A stretch of 64,000 bases of DNA from Cellulomonas sp. Leaf395 (GTDB lineage: Bacteria > Actinomycetota > Actinomycetes > Actinomycetales > Cellulomonadaceae). Position 1 is the stretch's first letter; every line of letters begins with the position of its first letter. The stretch is taken from contig NZ_LMQI01000001.1 of the NCBI RefSeq assembly GCF_001424125.1, forward strand, positions 199,757 through 263,756, written 5' to 3'. Made by a program: the position numbers and the translations under genes. The notes beneath the pieces are model-generated. The model was given only the letters and a program-made list of their open reading frames with translations. It made no database searches and was not told where the DNA came from. Of this stretch, positions 39,825-47,565 are shown piece after piece.

Positions 39825-40652
39825 TCAGCGCGCCCACTGCGAGGTCACGCCGAACTCACGGGCCACCGCGGAGATCTCGTCGTCGGACAGGCCTTCCGCA
39901 CGGCCTCCGGCGACGAGGTTCATGTACTCGTACCTCGCCCCCGTCTCGGCATACTCGATGCGGTCGACCGCGCGGGTGACGGACAGGTCGGAGCGGGCCA
40001 TCACGCCGTGCTTGGACCACAGCACGATCTCGAACTCGCGGAGCCCGTCGACGTTCGCGGCCATCAGCTCGGCCGAGCCGGGCAGCATGAAGTCGAGGAC
40101 CCCGATGCCGGCGGAGAGCGCGACGATCGACTCGGGCTCCCAACGCAGGATCCGGGAGTTCATCGCGGTGGTGGAGCGGTAGGCGGGGATATGGGACAGG
40201 TAGGTCAGGTGCATCGGCTGGGCGTGCACGACCGCCTGGAACGACACGCCCCGGGTGGCCACCTGGTCCTGGTGCACGGCGAGGTGGGAGTTGAACTCGC
40301 TGGTGAGGTTGTCGAAGAGGCGGCGGGGCGACGTGTAGAGGGTGCCGGTCGTGCCGCCCTCGTCGACGACCACGGCGCCGACGTTCGCCTCGGGGTCGTC
40401 CTGGATCTGCCGCAGACGCCGGCCCGAGCCGGTGACCAGCACCGTGTGCCCGGCGAGGGCGGGGGCGGGCAGCGGGAGCGTGATCGGCTCCGCCAGCGGG
40501 AAGCGCCGGCGGACCTCGACGTCCCAGCCGACGTACGCCGAGATGTTCCCGGCGCCCGCCTCGGACGCGTCGATCTCGCAGATGCGCGACCCAGCGGTGC
40601 CCATCGAGACGAGCAGGTCGTCGAGCTCGGGCCGGACCGCGAGCTTGGTCAT
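39825..40652 (-). CDS. rhaD: Class II aldolase, rhamnulose-1-phosphate aldolase-like
   Basis: A 275-residue zinc aldolase-type protein. It has AGAGNISAYVG (phosphate loop), GHTVLVTGSGRRLRQIQ, the metal-ligand region VVHAQPMHLTYL and a second ligand in LWSKHGVMAR, in the order found in RhaD. RhaD splits L-rhamnulose 1-phosphate into dihydroxyacetone phosphate and lactaldehyde. No rhamnose isomerase or kinase lies beside it, so the pathway is incomplete here. AAGGAG precedes the ATG at 40652. It is controlled by a palindrome that covers this Shine-Dalgarno. Confidence 0.8.
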   Translation of the reverse strand: MTKLAVRPELDDLLVSMGTAGSRICEIDASEAGAGNISAYVGWDVEVRRRFPLAEPITLPLPAPALAGHTVLVTGSGRRLRQIQDDPEANVGAVVVDEGGTTGTLYTSPRRLFDNLTSEFNSHLAVHQDQVATRGVSFQAVVHAQPMHLTYLSHIPAYRSTTAMNSRILRWEPESIVALSAGIGVLDFMLPGSAELMAANVDGLREFEIVLWSKHGVMARSDLSVTRAVDRIEYAETGARYEYMNLVAGGRAEGLSDDEISAVAREFGVTSQWAR

Positions 40653-40662
40653 GGTGTGCTCC

Positions 40663-40676
40663 TTGAATCGGTTCAA
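40663..40676. promoter_or_regulatory. LacI-type operator TTGAA-N4-TTCAA
   Basis: TTGAATCGGTTCAA is a 14-bp inverted repeat with 5-bp perfect arms and the central CG typical of LacI-family operators. It overlaps the Shine-Dalgarno of the RhaD-like gene (complement of CTCCTT at 40659-40664), so a bound repressor would block transcription just before translation starts. No LacI-family gene is in the window. Confidence 0.65.
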
Positions 40677-40818
40677 CGGCTACCACCAGTCAACCGTGTG
40701 GACGCCGCAGTGACCTGGGCAGAAGGTCCCTAACAACCCCGCACCCTGAGCTCCGACGCGCGTCGACGGCGAACCCTGCCTACGCTCGGACACTCAGACG
40801 AGTTCGGGAGGACTGCGC

Positions 40819-41166
40819 ATGATCAAGCGAGTCGTGTTCGTGGCGGGCGTCTCTGCGGGGTACCTGTTCGGCACTCCGTCGGGCCGTCGGCAGCTGGAGA
40901 AGATGAAGGTCATGGCGATCGACTTCTGGCACGACCCGCGCGTCCAGGAGTACGTGCAGGAGTACGAGGCGCAGGCGACCGCGTTCGCGAAGAAGCAGGG
41001 CGCCGCGGTCTGGGAGAAGGCCGTCGACACGGCCAAGAGCGCGGCGTCGTCCTCGACTACGAAATATCCGACGTCGTCCTCCTCGACCTATCCGACGAAC
41101 CACGAGTCGCCGACCGTCGTCGAGCCGATCATCGACGCGGACGACGCCAACCCCGGCCAACGGTGA
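40819..41166 (+). CDS. Small hypothetical protein with YtxH-like N-terminus
   Basis: A 115-residue protein. The N-terminus (MIKRVVFVAGVSAGYLFGTPSGRRQLEKM) is hydrophobic then basic, as in YtxH-type small membrane-associated proteins that start with a helix and a GxxxGYxxG-like turn. The middle is helical and charged. The tail is Ser/Thr-rich (SSSTTKYPTSSSSTYP) and disordered. It may be a membrane-bound stress or cell-envelope protein; function is unknown. GGGAGGA lies 6 nt before the ATG. Its TGA overlaps the DUF427 start (GTGA), so the two are coupled. Confidence 0.72.
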   Translation: MIKRVVFVAGVSAGYLFGTPSGRRQLEKMKVMAIDFWHDPRVQEYVQEYEAQATAFAKKQGAAVWEKAVDTAKSAASSSTTKYPTSSSSTYPTNHESPTVVEPIIDADDANPGQR

Positions 41167-41654
41167 GACCGACCCCGCTGCCAGCTGCAGCGGGCCAGGA
41201 GTCGGTCTGGGACTACCCGCGGCCACCTCGGGTCGAGCGGACGTCCGAGCTGGTCGTCGTGACGCTCGGCAACGTGCCCGTCGCGACGACCACCGACGCC
41301 GTCCGGGTCCTCGAGACCAGCCACCCGCCGGTGTACTACCTGCCGTTCGGCGCCTTCGAGCCGGGCGTGCTGGAGGCCGCGGGGGGCGCCTCCGTGTGCG
41401 AGTTCAAGGGCGTGGCTGCGTACGTGTCGGTCCGCGCGGATGGTCGGCTGCTGTCCCGCGTCGGCTGGACCTACCCCGCGCCGCTGCCGGGCTACGAGAT
41501 CCTCGCCGACCGGGTCGCCCTCTACGCCGGCGACCTGCGCTGCACGGTCGACGGTGAGCTGGTCCAGCCGCAGGCGGGTGGCTTCTACGGCGGTTGGATC
41601 ACGTCTCGCGTCGTCGGGCCGTTCAAGGGATCTCCGGCAACTCTCGGCTGGTGA
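41163..41654 (+). CDS. DUF427 domain protein
   Basis: A 163-residue protein. The DUF427 hallmarks are present: ETSHPPVYYLPFGA, CEFKGVAAYVSV and WTYPAPLPGYEILADRVALY (a W-x-Y-P-x-P strand motif). The fold is a small beta-roll. Members are widespread and not biochemically defined. The GTG at 41163 overlaps the stop of the preceding small gene by 4 nt. It ends 41 nt before the next start, just upstream of the palindrome-bearing promoter of the ArsR-SRPBCC gene. Confidence 0.85.
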   Translation: MRPTPLPAAAGQESVWDYPRPPRVERTSELVVVTLGNVPVATTTDAVRVLETSHPPVYYLPFGAFEPGVLEAAGGASVCEFKGVAAYVSVRADGRLLSRVGWTYPAPLPGYEILADRVALYAGDLRCTVDGELVQPQAGGFYGGWITSRVVGPFKGSPATLGW

Positions 41655-41658
41655 ACCG

Positions 41659-41688
41659 TTGACATGTGACCAATTGGTCACCTAATGT
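41659..41688 (+). promoter_or_regulatory. Leaderless promoter with perfect palindromic operator in the spacer
   Basis: TTGACA (41659-41664) and TAATGT (41683-41688) are spaced by 18 bp. Between them lies GTGACCAATTGGTCAC (41666-41681), a perfect 16-bp palindrome that almost fills the spacer. The ATG of the regulator begins 7 nt after the -10. This is an ideal site for autorepression by the ArsR-type protein encoded next. Confidence 0.85.
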
Positions 41689-41695
41689 GGTCGGT

Positions 41696-42523
41696 ATGGA
41701 CGAGGACCTGGTGTTCAAGGCACTTGCGGACACCACCCGTCGCCACCTGCTCGACCAGCTCTACACGCGTGACGGCCGCACGCTGACGGAGCTCGAGGAG
41801 GGCCTCGACATGACCCGGTTCGGGGTCATGAAGCACCTGAAGGTGCTCGAGGAGGCGGGTCTCGTCGTCACGCGCCGATCCGGGCGGGAGAAGCTCCACT
41901 TCCTCAACGCCGTCCCGATCCAGCTGATCCACGAGCGGTGGATCGACAAGTACGACGTGCTCGGCGCCGAGCGCCTGCACGCGCTGACCGACCTCAAATC
42001 AGCCCTGGAGAGCACGATGACCACGCAGACCGACACGGCCACCACGACCGTCCTCGTCAACCGCATCTGGATCAAGGCCGACACCGCCACCGTGTGGAAG
42101 GCCATCACCTCGCCCGAGTGGAACGCCCGGTACGGCTACAAGAGCCCGTCGACGTTCGAGCTCACGCCCGGCGGCGCGTTCACCACGCTCCCGTCGGCGG
42201 ACATGGTCGCCTACGGCACCCCGGCCGACCAGCCGATCCTCGACGGCGAGGTGCTCGAGGTCGTCGAGGGCTCCCGCCTGGTCCTCACCTGGCGCACGCT
42301 GTGGGACGACGAAGCCCGTGCCGAGGGGTTCACGCGGCTGACCTACGAGATCGAGGAGCGCGGCGCGGGGATCACCCAGCTGACCCTGGTCCACGACGTC
42401 ACCGGCGCCCCCCGCACCGCCTCGCTCATCTCCGGCGACCTGCCGGAGTTCGGCGGCGGCTGGCCGCAGATCCTGTCGGACCTCAAGACCCTCCTCGAGA
42501 CGGGCGCGTCGCTGGAGTCCTGA
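41696..42523 (+). CDS. ArsR-type regulator fused to SRPBCC (AHSA1) domain
   Basis: A 275-residue fusion. Residues 1-95 are an ArsR-like winged helix (MDEDLVFKALADTTRRHLLDQL, then TRFGVMKHLKVLEEAGLVVTRRSGREK). Residues 115-270 are an SRPBCC/AHSA1 lipid- or hydrophobe-binding fold (VWKAITSPEWNARYGYKSPSTFEL, GGGWPQILSDLKTLLETG). These two units are usually encoded as neighbouring genes, so the fusion suggests the SRPBCC cavity senses a ligand for the DNA-binding part. It lacks obvious metal-binding Cys pairs. The gene is controlled by the palindrome in its own promoter and ends at a strong hairpin. Confidence 0.88.
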   Translation: MDEDLVFKALADTTRRHLLDQLYTRDGRTLTELEEGLDMTRFGVMKHLKVLEEAGLVVTRRSGREKLHFLNAVPIQLIHERWIDKYDVLGAERLHALTDLKSALESTMTTQTDTATTTVLVNRIWIKADTATVWKAITSPEWNARYGYKSPSTFELTPGGAFTTLPSADMVAYGTPADQPILDGEVLEVVEGSRLVLTWRTLWDDEARAEGFTRLTYEIEERGAGITQLTLVHDVTGAPRTASLISGDLPEFGGGWPQILSDLKTLLETGASLES

Positions 42524-42533
42524 GCAGCCGCGC

Positions 42534-42564
42534 ACGGGCCGGTCGCCACGAGCGACCGGCCCGT
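42534..42564 (+). terminator. Strong hairpin terminator after ArsR-SRPBCC gene
   Basis: A perfect 13-bp stem (42534-42546 with 42552-42564) surrounds a CACGA loop. The arms are ACGGGCCGGTCGC and its complement. It follows the stop by 10 nt and precedes the convergent gluconokinase gene. Confidence 0.85.
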
Positions 42565-42603
42565 CCGTACGCGCTCGGATCGGCCGCCCAACCGGGTCCG
42601 CGT

Positions 42604-42635
42604 GCGAGATCGCGGGTGCGGACTACCGATCTCGC
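42604..42635. repeat. Inverted repeat GCGAGATCG-N14-CGATCTCGC
   Basis: Nine-base perfect arms flank a 14-nt spacer, GGTGCGGACTAC-like in sequence. It lies between the terminator hairpin and the stop of gluconokinase (minus strand). It could be a minus-strand terminator or a member of a dispersed palindromic family; only one copy is in this window. Confidence 0.55.
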
Positions 42636-42648
42636 GCTGACCCCGAGC

Positions 42649-43170
42649 TCACTCCGCGGGGGATCCGGGTTCGTCACGCAGCAGGCGGAGGGCGTCGTCG
42701 GCGATCGCGTCCGGGGGACCGGCCACCGCGACGTCGACGCCGTCCTCGTCGTCGGCCAGCGGTTCGAGGGTGGCCAGCTGGCTGGCCAGCAGTGTCGCCG
42801 GCATGAAGTGGCCCGTCCGCGCCACGAGCCGTCGCTGCAGCTCCTCCGGCGGGACGACGAGGTGCACGAACCGCACGCGGCCGTGGGCGGTGCGCAGGAC
42901 GTCGCGGTACGAGCGGCGCAGCGACGAGCACGTCACGACGGTCGATCCGCCTGCCGCCGACATCGCGTCCCGGATCGCGCGCAGCCACGGCCCGCGGTCG
43001 TCGTCCGTGAGCGCCCGACCAGCGCGCATAGCCTCGACGTTGGCCAGGGGGTGCAGGTCGTCGCCCTCGATCATCGGCCGGCCCAACCGGTCGGCCAGCA
43101 GCCGGGCGGTCGTCGACTTCCCGGTCCCGGACACCCCCATGACGACAAGATGCTCGGGCTGGCTGCTCAC
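42649..43170 (-). CDS. gntK: Gluconate kinase (GntK-like)
   Basis: A 173-residue P-loop kinase that makes 6-phosphogluconate from gluconate and ATP. Walker A is GVSGTGKST (12-20). Downstream are EGDDLHPLANVEAMRAGRALTDDDRGPWL (about 38-66), the family signature after the acidic DD, and SSLRRSYRDVLR. The length is normal for GntK. The GTG at 43170 has no Shine-Dalgarno, but AAGGCT lies 6 nt upstream. No gluconate permease is adjacent. The region upstream holds the second copy of the 53-nt palindromic repeat. Confidence 0.88.
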   Translation of the reverse strand: MSSQPEHLVVMGVSGTGKSTTARLLADRLGRPMIEGDDLHPLANVEAMRAGRALTDDDRGPWLRAIRDAMSAAGGSTVVTCSSLRRSYRDVLRTAHGRVRFVHLVVPPEELQRRLVARTGHFMPATLLASQLATLEPLADDEDGVDVAVAGPPDAIADDALRLLRDEPGSPAE

Positions 43171-43231
43171 GCCGACAGCCTTGCACGATGACGCCTCGGC
43201 CCGCCCCGCGGTCCGCACCGTCCTCTGCGGG

Positions 43232-43284
43232 CCGAACTCGTCGCTGCGGGTCGAACTCGTCCGTTGCAACCGACGAGTTCGGCC
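43232..43284. repeat. Dispersed palindromic repeat (copy 2)
   Basis: It is nearly identical (48 of 53 positions) to 11423-11475. GAACTCGTC-C-GTTG pairs with CAAC-C-GACGAGTTC except for one mismatch, so it forms a 14-bp near-perfect palindrome around GTTGCAAC. Degenerate half units follow at 43286-43300 (GATGAGTTGGGC) and 43341-43352 (CCGACGAGTTCG). It lies between divergent genes. Confidence 0.8.
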
Positions 43285-43378
43285 GGGGCCGATGAGTTGG
43301 GCAGGGATCGGCGGGGAGGCCGGGTGGGACTGACGGTGGGCCGACGAGTTCGACGCGGCTTGCACCTGGGCAGGACGT

Positions 43379-43399
43379 GTTGCTCGGGCAACCTAAACT
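43379..43399 (+). promoter_or_regulatory. Promoter of EntS-like gene with GTTGC-N4-GCAAC palindrome
   Basis: GTTGCTCGGGCAAC (43379-43392) is a perfect 5-bp inverted repeat ending 1 nt before TAAACT (43394-43399). That hexamer is the likely -10, with 6 nt to the ATG at 43406. The palindrome covers the -10/-35 spacer region and could bind a regulator of this exporter. Confidence 0.6.
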
Positions 43400-43405
43400 C
43401 GTCCG

Positions 43406-44689
43406 ATGCCCTCGTTCGTCGTCGACACCACGCCTCTGCGTGTCAGCCCGGCGTTCCGGCGGCTGTGGTGGGGGGTGGCGGTCTCCAGCCTCGGGGCGCA
43501 GCTGACGGTCGTCGCGGTCGGGCTGCAGGTGTACGCGATCTCCGGGTCGACGGCGTCCGTCGGCCTCCTCGGGCTCTGCGCACTGGTCCCGCTGGTGATC
43601 TTCGGGCTGTACGGAGGGGCGATCGTCGACCACTACGACCGCCGCCGGGTCGCGCTGGTCGCGTCGGTCGTGTCCTGGACCGCCACCATCGGGCTCGCCG
43701 TGCAGGGCTGGCTGGGCAACACCCAGGAGTGGGTGCTGTTCGCGCTGGTCGCCGTGCAGTCGGGGGCGTTCGCGGTGAGCACGCCGGCGAGGTCGGCAAT
43801 CATCCCGCGGCTGCTCGACCCGAGGCTCATGCCCGCCGCGAACGCCCTGCAGACTCTCGGCTTCAGCGTCGCGTTCACGGTCGGCCCGCTGCTGGGCGCC
43901 GCACTGGTGGCCGCGTTCGACTACGGCGTCGCCTACACGGTCGACGCCCTCCTGTTCACCGCCGCGCTGTTCGCGGTCTTCCGGCTCCCGGCGCAACCGC
44001 CCCTGCCCTCGGAGACCCGTCGGGACCGGGTGGGGCTGGCCTCCGTGGTCGACGGGTTCCGGTACCTGGGCACGCAGCGCAACGTGCGGATGACGTTCGC
44101 GGTGGACCTGGTCGCCATGATCACCTCGTCGCCGCGAGTGTTGTTCCCGGCGGTCGGCCTGGTCTACCTGGGCGGGGGAGCGACGACGACCGGGATCATG
44201 GCCGCGTCCGCCGCGGTCGGGGTGGGGCTGGCAGGGCTGTTCTCCGGCGGGCTGGCCCGGATCCGCTGGCAGGGCAGGATCATCGCGGTCGCCATCACGA
44301 TCTGGGGGCTGGCGATCGCGGGCTTCGGGCTGACGCTCCTGGCGGCGGGCCGGGGGCACCCCGACCAGGTGCTCTGGCTGGCGCTCGCCGCCGCCGTGCT
44401 CATGCTGGTCATCGCGGGGGCCAGCGACGCGATCAGCTCGGTGTTCCGACAGACGATCCTGCAGACGGCGACGCCCGACGACATGCGCGGCCGGTTGCAG
44501 GGCGTGTTCATCGTCGTCGTCGCGGGCGGACCCCGGCTGGGCGAGGCGCTGCTCGGCGGGGCGGCGGCGAAGGTTGGCGAGGGCTGGGCAGCGGTGATCG
44601 GCGGCTGCCTGTGCGTCGTGCTGCTGTGGCTGCTGGTCCGGACGCAACGCTCGTTCTGGGACTACGACGCCCGCCACCCGGTGCCCTGA
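43406..44689 (+). CDS. MFS transporter (EntS-like exporter)
   Basis: A 427-residue 12-helix permease of the MFS_3/EntS type, whose members export siderophores or drugs. Recognisable parts are FRRLWWGVAVSSLGAQLTVVAVGLQVY (TM1), DHYDRRRVALVAS (loop 2-3), a long central loop (about 195-225) and TPDDMRGRLQGVFIVVV (TM10-11 region). The first helices and the DMRGR motif match EntS. An exported siderophore link is possible given the uptake operon 7 kb away, but no synthesis genes are here. The ATG at 43406 is probably leaderless. Confidence 0.85.
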   Translation: MPSFVVDTTPLRVSPAFRRLWWGVAVSSLGAQLTVVAVGLQVYAISGSTASVGLLGLCALVPLVIFGLYGGAIVDHYDRRRVALVASVVSWTATIGLAVQGWLGNTQEWVLFALVAVQSGAFAVSTPARSAIIPRLLDPRLMPAANALQTLGFSVAFTVGPLLGAALVAAFDYGVAYTVDALLFTAALFAVFRLPAQPPLPSETRRDRVGLASVVDGFRYLGTQRNVRMTFAVDLVAMITSSPRVLFPAVGLVYLGGGATTTGIMAASAAVGVGLAGLFSGGLARIRWQGRIIAVAITIWGLAIAGFGLTLLAAGRGHPDQVLWLALAAAVLMLVIAGASDAISSVFRQTILQTATPDDMRGRLQGVFIVVVAGGPRLGEALLGGAAAKVGEGWAAVIGGCLCVVLLWLLVRTQRSFWDYDARHPVP

Positions 44690-44698
44690 CTGCCGCCC

Positions 44699-46456
44699 TC
44701 ACGGGCGAGGGACGTTCCGCAGGTTCGAGCGCGCCATCGCCATGACCTCGCCGAGGCCGCCGCCGAGCACCTCCTTGCTCATCGCCGCGGTGAACCCCGA
44801 GACCTGCGCGCGCGTGATCTTCGGTGGCAGCGACAGGGCGCGCGGGTCGGTGACCAGGTCGATCAGGGCGGGACCGTCGTGGGAGAAGGCCTCGCGCAGG
44901 GCGGTACGGATCTCCGTCGGCTTCTCGACGCGCACCGAGGGGATCCCGACCGCCGACGCGATGGCCGCGTAGTCGACCGGGGGAGTGTCGGTGGCGTAGG
45001 ACGGGAGGCCGTCGACGAGCATCTCGAGCCGGACCATGCCGAGCGTGGCGTTGTCGAAGACGACGATCTTCACCGGCAGGTCCAGGACCTTCACGGTGAT
45101 GAGCTCGCCCAGCAGCATCGACAGCCCGCCGTCGCCCGCCATCGCGACGACGTGCCGACCACCACCGGAGAGCGCAGCGCCGATCGCGTGCGGCACGGCG
45201 TTCGCCATCGACCCGTGCAGGAACGACCCGATCACCCTCCGACGGCCGTTGGGCGTGATGTACCGCGCGGCCCAGACGTTGCACGTGCCGGTGTCGACCG
45301 TGAACACGGCGTCGTCGGGCGCTTCCTCGTCCAGCAGCACGGCGGCGTACTCGGGGTGGATCGGCTCGGTGTGCTCCACGTCCTTGGTGTACGCCCCGAT
45401 CGCGCCGCTCATCGCGCGCTCGTGCTTCTTGAGCATCTGGTCCAGGAACCGGCGGCTCTTCTTCGGCTTCACGACGGACAGCAGCGCCGACATGGTCTCG
45501 CCCACGTCGCCGAGCACCACGAGGTCGTTGCGCGTCCGTCGCCCCAGACGGGTCGGCTCGATGTCCACCTGCGCGGTCCGGACCCCGGACGGCAGGAACT
45601 GGTCGTACGGGAAGTCGGTGCCCAGCAGGAGCAGCAGGTCGGCGCCCTCCATCGCGGACTGGCACGCGCCGTACCCGAGCAGCCCGGACATGCCGACGTC
45701 GAACGGGTTGTCGACCTGGATCACCTCCTTGCCGCGAAGGCTGTGGCCGACGGGCGCGTGGAGCACCCGCGCGAGCGCGAGGACCTCGGTGCGGGACCCG
45801 CGCACACCCGCCCCGGCGAAGATCGTCACCTTGCCGGCCGCGTCGATCGCGTCGGCGAGCGCCCGCACGGCGCCCTCGTCGGGAACCACGCGGGGGGCCG
45901 GTGGCGGAGTCAGCACGTCGACGCCGGCGTCGGGAGCCTCGAGGTCCGCGATGTCGCCGGGCAGGGTCAGCACCGCGACACCGGGGGCGCCGTACGCGTG
46001 GTGGATGGCGGATCGGATGACACGTGGCGCCTGCGCGGCGGTCGAGATCATCTCGGAGAAGACGGAGCACTCGAGGAACAGCCGGTCGGGGTGGGTCTCC
46101 TGGAAGAACTGGGTCCCGATCTGCGCGCTGGGGATGTGCGACGCGATCGCGAGGACCGGGACGCGCGACCGGTTGGCGTCGTAGAGGCCGTTGATCATGT
46201 GCAGGTTCCCCGGCCCGCACGACCCCGCGCAGACGGCCAGCCGCCCGGTCAGCTCGGCCTCGGCCGCTGCCGCGAACGCACCGGACTCCTCGTGCCGGAC
46301 GTGCACCCAGGCGATGTCGACGCCGTCATCGCGTGCCCGCCGAACGGCGTCGACGACGGGGTTGAGGCTGTCCCCGACGATGCCGTAGATGTGCCGCGCC
46401 CCGGCGGCGACGAGCTGGGCGACGAGCAGGTCGGCGATGGATCGACGTCGTGCCAC
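44699..46456 (-). CDS. poxB: Pyruvate oxidase/dehydrogenase (quinone), PoxB-like
   Basis: A 585-residue thiamine diphosphate and FAD enzyme that converts pyruvate to acetate and CO2 with electrons to quinone. It has the TPP-activating Glu56 in VRHEESGAFAA, GDSLNPVVDAV (28-38), CAGSCGPGNLHMINGLYDANRSRVPVLAIASHIP (closely like E. coli PoxB) and the TPP motif GDGGLSML ending near FDN. The C-terminal helix that binds the membrane is not obvious. GGAGGT precedes the GTG at 46456. It is next to, and the same strand as, a TetR gene; regulation by it is unproven. Confidence 0.9.
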   Translation of the reverse strand: MARRRSIADLLVAQLVAAGARHIYGIVGDSLNPVVDAVRRARDDGVDIAWVHVRHEESGAFAAAAEAELTGRLAVCAGSCGPGNLHMINGLYDANRSRVPVLAIASHIPSAQIGTQFFQETHPDRLFLECSVFSEMISTAAQAPRVIRSAIHHAYGAPGVAVLTLPGDIADLEAPDAGVDVLTPPPAPRVVPDEGAVRALADAIDAAGKVTIFAGAGVRGSRTEVLALARVLHAPVGHSLRGKEVIQVDNPFDVGMSGLLGYGACQSAMEGADLLLLLGTDFPYDQFLPSGVRTAQVDIEPTRLGRRTRNDLVVLGDVGETMSALLSVVKPKKSRRFLDQMLKKHERAMSGAIGAYTKDVEHTEPIHPEYAAVLLDEEAPDDAVFTVDTGTCNVWAARYITPNGRRRVIGSFLHGSMANAVPHAIGAALSGGGRHVVAMAGDGGLSMLLGELITVKVLDLPVKIVVFDNATLGMVRLEMLVDGLPSYATDTPPVDYAAIASAVGIPSVRVEKPTEIRTALREAFSHDGPALIDLVTDPRALSLPPKITRAQVSGFTAAMSKEVLGGGLGEVMAMARSNLRNVPRP

Positions 46457-46491
46457 GGGTGACCTCCGGGTGTCGGGCGGTCAGCCCATCG

Positions 46492-47067
46492 TCAGCCCGG
46501 GTCGCGCGGGCTGCACCTCAGCGAGCCGATGATGCGCAGCAACCCCTGCTCCGCGAGGGCCGGGTCGCCGCCCGAGGAGATCCACAGGGCGGCCTCGTTC
46601 ATCGCCCCGTTGAGCAGCGCGGCGGCGGCCGACGGGTCGACGACGAGGTCGTCGAGCGCGCCTAGGCCGTCGGCGAGCAGCCGGCCCGAGTGCATCGCGT
46701 CCAGCGACCGCCAGTCCGCCCACCCGAGCACCGCGGGGCCATCGACGAGCAGGATCCGGCGGACCGCCGGGTCGACCACGGCACGCATGAACGCGACGCT
46801 CCCCGCCTCGATCGCCGGCCAGCCGTCGTCGGGGGCGGCCGCCGCGACGGCCGACGCCACGATGGCCTGGGCGTCGCCGACCACGGCAGTGAACAGACCC
46901 CGCTTGCTCCCGAAGTGGTGGTACACCGCTCCCCGCGTGACGCCGGAGAGCTCCGCGACGCGTTCGAGGCCGACGTCCGCGTAGCCGAGCTCGGCGAAGA
47001 GCCGGAGCGCGGTGCTGCGGATCGCCTGGGCGGTCAGCTCGCTCTGCTCCTTGGTCGCGCGCGCCAT
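46492..47067 (-). CDS. TetR/AcrR family regulator
   Basis: A 191-residue regulator. The helix-turn-helix at about 30-55 reads VGLERVAELSGVTRGAVYHHFGSKRGLF, the classic TetR pattern. The C-terminal ligand domain is helical (WPAIEAGSVAFMRAVVDP, LLNGAMNEAALWISSGGDP) and ends in a short basic tail. AAGGAAGG precedes the ATG at 47067. It is divergent from a VOC gene, and the region between holds an inverted repeat, so self-control and control of the VOC gene are likely. The poxB gene follows 35 nt downstream and could be in the same transcript. Confidence 0.9.
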   Translation of the reverse strand: MARATKEQSELTAQAIRSTALRLFAELGYADVGLERVAELSGVTRGAVYHHFGSKRGLFTAVVGDAQAIVASAVAAAAPDDGWPAIEAGSVAFMRAVVDPAVRRILLVDGPAVLGWADWRSLDAMHSGRLLADGLGALDDLVVDPSAAAALLNGAMNEAALWISSGGDPALAEQGLLRIIGSLRCSPRDPG

Positions 47068-47090
47068 CCCCGACCTTCCTTACGTACGCT

Positions 47091-47112
47091 GTGTATGCAA
47101 AAATACATACAC
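47091..47112. promoter_or_regulatory. TetR operator GTGTATG-N8-CATACAC
   Basis: GTGTATG (47091-47097) and CATACAC (47106-47112) form a perfect 7-bp inverted repeat around an A-rich CAAAAATA spacer. It is in the 73-bp gap between the divergent TetR and VOC genes. A related TACGTACG at 47081-47088 may be a second weak site. Confidence 0.75.
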
Positions 47113-47140
47113 GGAGAATCTATACCCCGGGGAGACCCCC

Positions 47141-47518
47141 ATGATCACGAGCATCTATCCGGTCCTGATGAGTACGGACGTGGTGGCGACGACGGCGTTC
47201 TTCCGGGACGCGTTCGCGCTGGAGACCGTCTTCGAGTCGGACTGGTACGTCTCGCTGCGCTCCGGCGCGTTCGAGCTCGCGGTGCTCGACGCCACCCACG
47301 AGACCATCCCCGCCGCCTACCGGACCGCGGCGACGGGTCTCCTGGTGAACATCGAGGTCGATGACGTCGACGCCGAGTACGACCGCCTGACGAGGCGCGG
47401 CGACGCGACGGTCGCGCAGGACCTCCGCTCGGAGACGTTCGGCCAGCGGCACGTCATCCTGGTCGCGCCCGGCGGCGTGCTGGTGGACGTCATCCAGCCG
47501 ATCCCCGCTCAGGCGTAG
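47141..47518 (+). CDS. VOC superfamily protein
   Basis: A 125-residue VOC fold. It begins MITSIYPVLMSTDVVATTAFFRDAF, has SGAFELAVLDATHETIPAAY and the second module VDDVDAEYDRLTRRG ending HVILVAPGGVLVDVIQPI. The metal ligands are not all clear. It could bind or detoxify a small electrophile or drug; the divergent TetR would sense the same ligand. GGGGAGA lies 6 nt before the ATG at 47141, so the in-frame start at 47012 is rejected, as it would begin inside the TetR gene. Confidence 0.82.
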   Translation: MITSIYPVLMSTDVVATTAFFRDAFALETVFESDWYVSLRSGAFELAVLDATHETIPAAYRTAATGLLVNIEVDDVDAEYDRLTRRGDATVAQDLRSETFGQRHVILVAPGGVLVDVIQPIPAQA

Positions 47519-47565
47519 ACCCCCCGGATCTGGGCGTTAGCGGTGGCCGTCGGGAGAACCCGCCA

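Noticed and set aside
43232..43352. An insertion-sequence end
   Set aside because: The palindromic repeat has no transposase frame, no paired terminal repeats and no target duplication.
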